This document shows, one piece after another, positions 22,824 to 27,276 of a DNA stretch of 27,276 nt (positions are counted from its first letter, which is position 1; each line of letters begins with the position of its first letter). The stretch is from Oxalobacteraceae bacterium UBA7693 (GTDB taxonomy: Bacteria; Pseudomonadota; Gammaproteobacteria; Burkholderiales; Burkholderiaceae_D). The DNA lies in the NCBI GenBank assembly GCA_002482715.1, contig DLGN01000345.1, positions 2,732 through 30,007 of the forward strand. The letters are read 5' to 3'. A program made the translations under genes and the position numbers. The notes under the pieces are model-generated. The model did no database searches and was not told where the DNA came from. It worked only from the letters and a program-made list of their open reading frames with translations.

Positions 22824-24110
22824 TTAATCTTTAAAGGCGCTGGCGATACTTTTTTGTACTTTTTCAACGGGAATACGGGTGTTCCAATAAGCTGTCAGAA
22901 TGTCTTGCAACGCGCCATTCTGATCTGGTGTGAGGAACATCTCACTAATTCCCAGGTGACGCGACTTGTCTTTCATGATCGCCATACCGGTTTGCGCGCA
23001 AATGTCCATCGTCGAGGTATCAACATCGCTTCGAATCGGAATTGATCCTTTAAGTTTATTGAAATCTATTTGGGTCGTAGGGTTTAACAAAACTTTCGCC
23101 AACAGCTTCTGTGCTTGTACGGTTCCCGGATTGTTAGTACGCGGAAAAACAAAGGCGTCGCCCTGTATTAAATAAGGTGAATTCGGTGTTAGCCCAGCGA
23201 TACAGCCAAAGTCCTTCCCTGCTACTTGCTTTGCGGCTGCAAACTCACCTTTAACCCAATCGCCCATGATTTGCACACCGGCTTTGCCACTAATCAGCAA
23301 AGCGGTTGCATCATTCCAATTGCGTCCTGGTGACCCTGGGTCGATGTAGCTTTGCATACGCTTAAATGCGAGTAAGACTTTCTTAAATGCTTCGGAGTTG
23401 ATCGCCTTTTGGTCACGATCACGAATCACACTTAAGTAAAGGTCTTTGCCACCCACATTAGTGAGCATCGCTTGAAACACGATTGTTTCTTGCCAAGCTT
23501 GCCCTCCGTGCGCGAGAGGAATAATACCAGCGGCTTTCAACTTATCCATCGCCGCAAACATCTCATCCATGCTAGCAGGCTCTTTGCTAATTCCCGCCTT
23601 CTTAAAGGCCGCCTTGGAATACCAGAACCAAGTTTGCATATGGATATTCACAGGAACCGCGTAGTAATGACCGTTGATCCGAATCACATTCAATACCGGT
23701 TCTGGAAGAATCTTTTCCCATCCCTCAGCTTTTGCGACATCATCGACATTATTGAGCATGCCTTGCTCGACAAGGTCTAGGAATTGTTTGGTTGTATTGA
23801 ATTGCGCTGCCGTGGGTGGATTGCTACCGACAATACGATTGATCGCTACAGCACGCGCTTGATCAGCTCCGGCGATTGCGGTATCAACCCAAATCCCACC
23901 AGCCTTACGGTAGTTTTCAGCGATCAGTTTGGCCGCTGCAGATTCACTATTCGAAGTCCACCAGTGAATAATTTCTGCTTTCTCGGCTGGGATTGGCTTG
24001 GCGGCACGCACTGTACTATTTTGAGCAACAGCGTGTCCGGCCACCAAGGCGGAGGCTGATGCGATTGAAGCGATACACAATGACAGCAGCGTCTTTTTAA
24101 AATTCAACAT
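22824..24110 (-). CDS. Sugar ABC transporter substrate-binding protein
   Basis: A 428-aa periplasmic binding protein with a signal peptide (MLNFKKTLLSLCIASIASAS to about AVAQ, residue 30). The mature N-terminus has EIIHWWTSNSESAAAKLIAE, the pattern of family 1 binding proteins such as the glucose/mannose GtsA type. Further on, ALLISGKAGVQIMGDWVKGE (about 275) and the late YWNTRIP segment are also characteristic. The ligand may be glucose, laminaribiose or short gluco-oligosaccharides; the sequence does not decide. ATG 24110 has GGAG 5-6 nt upstream. It is the first gene of the operon, with a sigma70-type promoter and a LacI operator about 170-220 bp upstream. Confidence 0.95.
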   Translation of the reverse strand: MLNFKKTLLSLCIASIASASALVAGHAVAQNSTVRAAKPIPAEKAEIIHWWTSNSESAAAKLIAENYRKAGGIWVDTAIAGADQARAVAINRIVGSNPPTAAQFNTTKQFLDLVEQGMLNNVDDVAKAEGWEKILPEPVLNVIRINGHYYAVPVNIHMQTWFWYSKAAFKKAGISKEPASMDEMFAAMDKLKAAGIIPLAHGGQAWQETIVFQAMLTNVGGKDLYLSVIRDRDQKAINSEAFKKVLLAFKRMQSYIDPGSPGRNWNDATALLISGKAGVQIMGDWVKGEFAAAKQVAGKDFGCIAGLTPNSPYLIQGDAFVFPRTNNPGTVQAQKLLAKVLLNPTTQIDFNKLKGSIPIRSDVDTSTMDICAQTGMAIMKDKSRHLGISEMFLTPDQNGALQDILTAYWNTRIPVEKVQKSIASAFKD

Positions 24111-24275
24111 CCAGTCTCCTTACGATGCAGATACTTTGTCTGCATGATGTTTTCTCTTTTTTCTTAAATCTTTCGCAAACAATCGAGGATATCCTTCCCC
24201 GTATTACTTGCATCGGTCTTTACTTTTTATTTTTGCTTAGTTTGAAGTTTCCACACACTCTTTGTAAACTCGCGT

Positions 24276-24289
24276 TGGAAACGTTACCA
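24276..24289. promoter_or_regulatory. LacI-family operator, ABC-halogenase operon
   Basis: TGGAAACGTTACCA, identical to the site at 13815-13828. It lies 9 nt downstream of the -10 box of the minus-strand promoter at 24299-24328, so it covers the expected transcription start, the standard place for repression. Confidence 0.85.
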
Positions 24290-24298
24290 CACCGAAAG

Positions 24299-24328
24299 AC
24301 TATAGCATTCTTCAAATTTTACTGTCAA
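24299..24328 (-). promoter_or_regulatory. Promoter of the ABC-halogenase operon
   Basis: On the minus strand: -35 TTGACA (plus 24323-24328, perfect), 18-nt spacer, -10 TATAGT (plus 24299-24304). The binding-protein ATG is about 190 nt downstream. This is a clear sigma70-type promoter. Confidence 0.75.
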
Positions 24329-24429
24329 ACAATTCTGTTGAAGACTTTGCGCCGATGTTTCACTAAATATTTCACCAAAATGCGTTCTCACCGTTTGACG
24401 CGTTTAATCTAGGAATGTTGGTTTTTCAG

Positions 24430-24459
24430 TTGACACTTGAAAATGAATAATGCCATACT
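24430..24459 (+). promoter_or_regulatory. Promoter of the GH16 gene
   Basis: -35 TTGACA (24430-24435, perfect), 18-nt spacer, -10 CATACT (24454-24459, four of six matches). The expected start is near 24466, followed directly by the operator. The leader before the GH16 ATG is about 120 nt. Confidence 0.65.
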
Positions 24460-24470
24460 TCAAACCAAAT

Positions 24471-24484
24471 TGGAAACGATTCCA
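24471..24484. promoter_or_regulatory. LacI-family operator, GH16 unit
   Basis: TGGAAACGATTCCA, a near-perfect palindrome with central CG, identical in reverse complement to the site before GH5. It begins 12 nt after the -10 box of the GH16 promoter. With the site at 24276-24289 it makes the 478-bp divergent region (24111-24588) a two-operator control region for outward transcription in both directions. Confidence 0.85.
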
Positions 24485-24588
24485 TATTATCGCAATAGGA
24501 ATACAGCAGGAATGCAACATTGTCTGATTTGCTTCCCAGCGCGGACCGATCGGCGCTTACCGCATGCAACTCTAACGGAGATTCAGAC

Positions 24589-25530
24589 ATGACGACAGAC
24601 ATTGACCGCGCTTGGCGCCCTAGCAAAATACGCATCGCAGCGTATTTGCTCAGTCTAAGTTCAGGCGTAATTGCTCTCAGCGCGTGTGGTGGCGGTGCTT
24701 CCGCAAGTACCCCATCAAATACGACTATTGGATCAACCACGCCAGCAATTACGCCGAGTCAAAGCACGCCAGCCTTACCTGCCGCCGGTATTCCAACAAA
24801 CTGGAAATTAGTTTGGGCGGACGAATTTGATCAAGCGGGCTTACCGAATGCTTCAAAATGGATGTTTGATACCGAGCGCAATAAGGCGGGTTGGTACAAC
24901 AATGAGCGTCAATACTATTCCAAAGACAGACTAGAAAACGCACAAGTCGACAATGGCTTACTAACGATCACCGCTCGTAAAGAGCAATTGAACAATGCAA
25001 GCGATTATGGCGGGCAAGCTTACACCTCTGCACGCTTACTCACACGCGGTAAGGCAAGTTGGACTTACGGCTATTTCGAAATCCGCGCCAAGCCTCCTTG
25101 CGGTCTAGGTACTTGGCCAGCAATCTGGACACTCGGCACCAAAGGCGTCTGGCCCGATGATGGTGAGATCGATATCATGGAACACGTTGGCAAGAACAAA
25201 GGAAAGATTCTCGGAAGTGCTTACACCGCTTTTTACAACTGGCCAAGTGGGACAGGTAATACAAAAGAAACCGTGGTCAATGACGCATGTGACGCCTTCC
25301 ATACCTACCAGCTATTTTGGGATCAAGATCAAATTGCGATTGGGGTCGACAACAAATACTACTTCCAGTTTCTCAACCCAAAGAACGGTGATTACAAAAA
25401 ATGGCCTTTCGATCAGCCACAGTATTTGATTCTGAATCTAGCAATTGGTGGTGATCTCGGTGGTGCGGTGGATGACAGCATCTTCCCTAGCGAATTTGAA
25501 ATTGATTATGTGCGGATTTATCAGCCTTAA
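24589..25530 (+). CDS. GH16 endo-beta-glucanase lipoprotein (laminarinase-like)
   Basis: A 313-aa enzyme that cuts inside beta-1,3- or mixed beta-1,3/1,4-glucans. ATG 24589 was chosen because GGAG lies about 8 nt upstream and the product then begins with a lipoprotein signal; the TTG at 24520 would add 23 unlikely residues. Lipobox LSAC has C33, followed by a Ser/Thr/Pro linker to residue 68. The catalytic domain starts NWKLVWADEFDQAGLPNASK. The GH16 signature EIDIMEH gives nucleophile E193, D195 and acid/base E198. Also present are YTSARLLTRGKASWTYGYFE and the closing IDYVRIYQP strand, typical of laminarinases. As a lipoprotein it may act on the outer surface and start the glucan breakdown chain. 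Divergent to the ABC operon; its own operator and promoter precede it. Confidence 0.94.
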   Translation: MTTDIDRAWRPSKIRIAAYLLSLSSGVIALSACGGGASASTPSNTTIGSTTPAITPSQSTPALPAAGIPTNWKLVWADEFDQAGLPNASKWMFDTERNKAGWYNNERQYYSKDRLENAQVDNGLLTITARKEQLNNASDYGGQAYTSARLLTRGKASWTYGYFEIRAKPPCGLGTWPAIWTLGTKGVWPDDGEIDIMEHVGKNKGKILGSAYTAFYNWPSGTGNTKETVVNDACDAFHTYQLFWDQDQIAIGVDNKYYFQFLNPKNGDYKKWPFDQPQYLILNLAIGGDLGGAVDDSIFPSEFEIDYVRIYQP

Positions 25531-25601
25531 TCAGCCTTAATCAAGCATGATCGACCATTATCAAGCCCACCCCATGGATCAATAAGCGATCTTACGAAAT
25601 C

Positions 25602-26336
25602 ATGTCAGCAATCATGCTCAATAACCGAGACATCTTTAATCCACACGCAAGTATGCAAGTAGTGCCGCTATTTAACGGGCATCACTGCATTGTGATCGAT
25701 GATTTTTTGCGTGAACCGCAGGCCTTGGTCGATTTTGCGAATAGCAAGCGCGCGCATTTTCGCTATGACGTGGACAACTATTTTCCTGGTTTGGAAATGG
25801 ACATGGGGCGCGAATTTGCGCTCAGTCTGGAACAGTATTTCATGCTGCAAATGCGTCGCTACTTCGCTGCCCGCAGGCAGCTCGGGGTCTCCTGCAGAAT
25901 TTCTATGACCACTTTGCAAACGCATGAACTGAGCGCCTTGCAAAGACTCTGCCACCGTGACGCAGACACTTTTCCAGCGGGCGTCGGTATTGCTGCTGCG
26001 GTTGTGTATCTGTTTCAAAATAACGATCTTGGTGGCACCAGTTTTTATCGCCCGAAACTCAGCGCAGATGCCACGCGTGAATTGCTAAGCACCGCGCAAA
26101 ATGCCACGTCAGAGGCCTGCACGGCTTTACTCAAAACCAGCCCTGCTTACCTAAATGCCAGCAATGACTATTTCGAATTAATGCAAACCATACCCGCCCG
26201 ATGGAACCGCGCCATTTTCTACGAAGGCACGATCTTTCACGCTGCGCATATCAACCAGCCAACGCTATTAAATAGCGAGCCGAATACAGCACGTTTGGCT
26301 TTGAATGGTTTTTTTAAATTTAAAAAAATGGCGTGA
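25602..26336 (+). CDS. DUF6445-like protein with 2OG-Fe(II)-type residues
   Basis: A 244-aa soluble protein. It opens with PLFNGHHCIVIDDFLREPQA and RYDVDNYFPGLEMDMG, then CHRDAD, VVYLFQNNDLGGTSFYRPK and WNRAIFYEGTIFHAAHINQP, the order of conserved blocks in DUF6445 proteins. These look like a 2OG-Fe(II) oxygenase fold: H118 and D120 (HxD), distal H213 and R231. Family knowledge: such genes often accompany tryptophan-halogenase-like genes in sugar-utilisation loci, with no known reaction. Here it lies 71 bp after the GH16 stop on the same strand, probably in the same LacI-controlled unit, while the halogenase sits in the divergent unit. ATG 25602 lacks a strong ribosome binding site; ATG 25614 is an alternative. 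Confidence 0.7.
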   Translation: MSAIMLNNRDIFNPHASMQVVPLFNGHHCIVIDDFLREPQALVDFANSKRAHFRYDVDNYFPGLEMDMGREFALSLEQYFMLQMRRYFAARRQLGVSCRISMTTLQTHELSALQRLCHRDADTFPAGVGIAAAVVYLFQNNDLGGTSFYRPKLSADATRELLSTAQNATSEACTALLKTSPAYLNASNDYFELMQTIPARWNRAIFYEGTIFHAAHINQPTLLNSEPNTARLALNGFFKFKKMA

Positions 26337-26370
26337 GAATTTATGCAGGAAATCACTTAGAAAATGACCC

Positions 26371-26391
26371 GTAGGGTGCGCCGTGCGCACC
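26371..26391. repeat. GTAGGGTGCGCC-type intergenic repeat, single arm
   Basis: A 21-bp unit that begins GTAGGGTGCGCC and is itself a hairpin: GGTGCGC and GCGCACC around CGT. It is the exact reverse complement of the arm at 27078-27098. It is 34 bp after the DUF6445-like gene. Such units are frequent between genes in many proteobacteria. Confidence 0.85.
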
Positions 26392-26466
26392 GAAACAACA
26401 AGCAAAACTGACGGCTTTTCGACATTGCATCACTACACTTTCACTACCATTAAACTAATCGCTCTC

Positions 26467-26548
26467 GTAGGGCGGGTGCAACCCGCGCCGCACATAGATC
26501 GACCTTGTGTACACGACGATCCGGCGGTGCGGGTTGCACCCGCCCTAC
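26467..26548. repeat. Long inverted repeat (GTAGGGCGGGTGCAACCCGC)
   Basis: The 20-bp arm at 26467-26486 is perfectly repeated in reverse complement at 26529-26548, with 42 bp between, and a few more pairs inside. Each arm is also a small hairpin (GCGGGT-GCA-ACCCGC). The right arm is followed by ATTTTTAA, so on the plus strand it could end transcription of the DUF6445-like gene. It lies between two converging genes. The rest of the 266-bp gap shows nothing else clear. Confidence 0.85.
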
Positions 26549-26602
26549 ATTTTTAACGACAGTCAAACAAGGCTGATAAAAAAATTCACATGCAATGTGC
26601 AA

Positions 26603-26995
26603 TCACGGCAAACTATAATCAAAAACATAGAAATGCTGACCATCCTTAATTTCTATCTGCATTTGCCCTGTCAATCCCACTAACGCATCCGTGCCGGAAT
26701 CTGGCACTACTTGTATTGTCAGATGTCGCGTGCCTTTGTCCATCACACCGGTATGCATCAGTACAAAGCTGCCGCGCTTACCTTGTAAAGTCCCGCTCAC
26801 GCGCTCTATCGCCACGTAGCCCGCCGAACCTTTGACCTCGTTCATCGCCGCTAGCATTTCACCCAGACTATGCGCGCTCAAATCGCCATGAAATTGTTTA
26901 TCTATGGTTTGTCGTCCCAAGTTGGCCTCTGCAATCGCAGCAGCTGGCGCTTGTGGTTGAAGTTTAACGTCGAAACTGCCGCGTATCTGATGCAT
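26603..26995 (-). CDS. DUF3224 family protein
   Basis: A 130-aa soluble beta-barrel-like protein. It begins MHQIRGSFDVKLQPQAPAAA, then LGRQTIDKQFHGDLSAHSLG, AGYVAIERVSGTLQGKRGSF and VVPDSGTDALVGLTGQMQI, all typical DUF3224 blocks (allene-oxide-cyclase-like fold). The ending GQHFYVFDYSLP is the usual C-terminus. ATG 26995 has a strong GGAGG 4-5 nt upstream. Biochemical function in this family is not established. It is flanked on both sides by hairpin repeats and seems unrelated to the glucan locus; it may be the first gene of the next chromosomal region. Confidence 0.88.
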   Translation of the reverse strand: MHQIRGSFDVKLQPQAPAAAIAEANLGRQTIDKQFHGDLSAHSLGEMLAAMNEVKGSAGYVAIERVSGTLQGKRGSFVLMHTGVMDKGTRHLTIQVVPDSGTDALVGLTGQMQIEIKDGQHFYVFDYSLP

Positions 26996-27026
26996 AGTGC
27001 CTCCTTAAATTAAATCTGCTTATACC

Positions 27027-27098
27027 GTAGGGTGCGCCATGCGCACCGCCTTGGAAATAAATTGTTCCGACAATCATGGTGCGCACGGCGCACCCTAC
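27027..27098. repeat. Paired GTAGGGTGCGCC repeat, complete copy
   Basis: A 21-bp arm (27027-27047) and its reverse complement (27078-27098, one mismatch) surround a 30-bp AT-rich core (CTTGGAAATAAATTGTTCCG...). It lies just upstream of the DUF3224 start. Each arm is also a small hairpin. Confidence 0.88.
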
Positions 27099-27223
27099 CG
27101 AATTCTGTTAGCCTAAATTAGGTTCACAGTTTCATAAACGGCATTCGATAAAATACTAAGTACGCATCACACGATGTCGCCTGTTTAAACCTGATGCATC
27201 GCAGCTCAGCGTATTCACACACC

Positions 27224-27276
27224 GTAGGGTGCGCCATGCGCACCGCCTTGGTAATAAATTGTTCCGACAATCATGG
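27224..27276. repeat. Paired GTAGGGTGCGCC repeat, second copy cut by window edge
   Basis: This repeats the left arm and core of the copy at 27027 with one base difference (27221-27276 against 27024-27079, offset 197 bp). It runs off the right edge, so its second arm should lie just outside. The 125 bp between the copies holds no recognisable gene. Confidence 0.85.

Noticed and set aside
26371..27276. Possible CRISPR array
   Set aside because: The repeats are palindromic pairs at irregular spacing with two different sequence types, and there are no regular spacers or cas genes.

Overview
The window looks like chromosomal DNA of a Gram-negative proteobacterium, most likely a betaproteobacterium of the Oxalobacteraceae/Undibacterium type. 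That assignment is inference. It rests on moderate GC, lipoprotein signals, the FHS-type sugar porter, MalK/UgpC-type ABC genes, and GTAGGGTGCGCC-type intergenic hairpin repeats of a kind familiar from beta- and gammaproteobacterial genomes. No rRNA, tRNA, CRISPR array, transposase or integrase gene was found.

Region 1 (1 to about 6,010, all plus strand) is accessory DNA made of short, unrelated genes. The first 1.5 kb reads as an integron cassette array: three small ORFs each followed at once by an imperfect inverted-repeat element resembling attC (224-305, 863-995, 1459-1527). It carries a partial ORF, an AT-rich helix-hairpin-helix-like protein and a PD-(D/E)XK nuclease-like protein. Next come a secreted VCBS-like protein, an antitoxin/ParE-type toxin pair with overlapping TAATG, a possibly frameshifted conserved protein, a VOC/glyoxalase protein, a small membrane protein, a broken gene remnant, a DUF6188-like protein and a small 2OG-Fe(II) oxygenase-like protein.

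Region 2 (6,083 to 24,110, all minus strand) plus GH16 and the next gene (24,589 to 26,336, plus strand) form a beta-glucan utilisation locus. Reading the minus strand from the right: a sugar ABC transporter (binding protein, two permeases, ATPase) with a flavin-dependent halogenase-like gene at its end; a LacI-family regulator; a GH5 lipoprotein with a cytoplasmic GH1; then GH3, an FHS-family sugar transporter, a second GH1 and GH20. Divergent from the ABC operon lies a GH16 beta-glucanase lipoprotein, followed by a DUF6445-like protein. Expected flow: GH16 cuts beta-1,3-(1,4)-glucan outside the cell, GH5 and GH3 trim oligomers at the surface or in the periplasm, the ABC and MFS systems import sugars, and the two GH1 enzymes split short beta-glucosides in the cytoplasm. 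GH20 adds beta-N-acetylhexosaminide hydrolysis, which would fit a fungal or oomycete cell-wall diet.

Four 14-bp LacI-type palindromes lie in the four promoter regions of this locus. Two are TGGAAACGTTACCA and two are TGGAAACGATTCCA (one in reverse complement). At the ABC and GH16 promoters they sit just downstream of recognisable -35/-10 boxes, so one local repressor probably controls the whole locus, halogenase and DUF6445 gene included.

Region 3 (26,337 to 27,276) holds a DUF3224 gene on the minus strand. It is flanked on both sides by hairpin-forming intergenic repeats, one of which is duplicated 197 bp apart and runs off the window edge.
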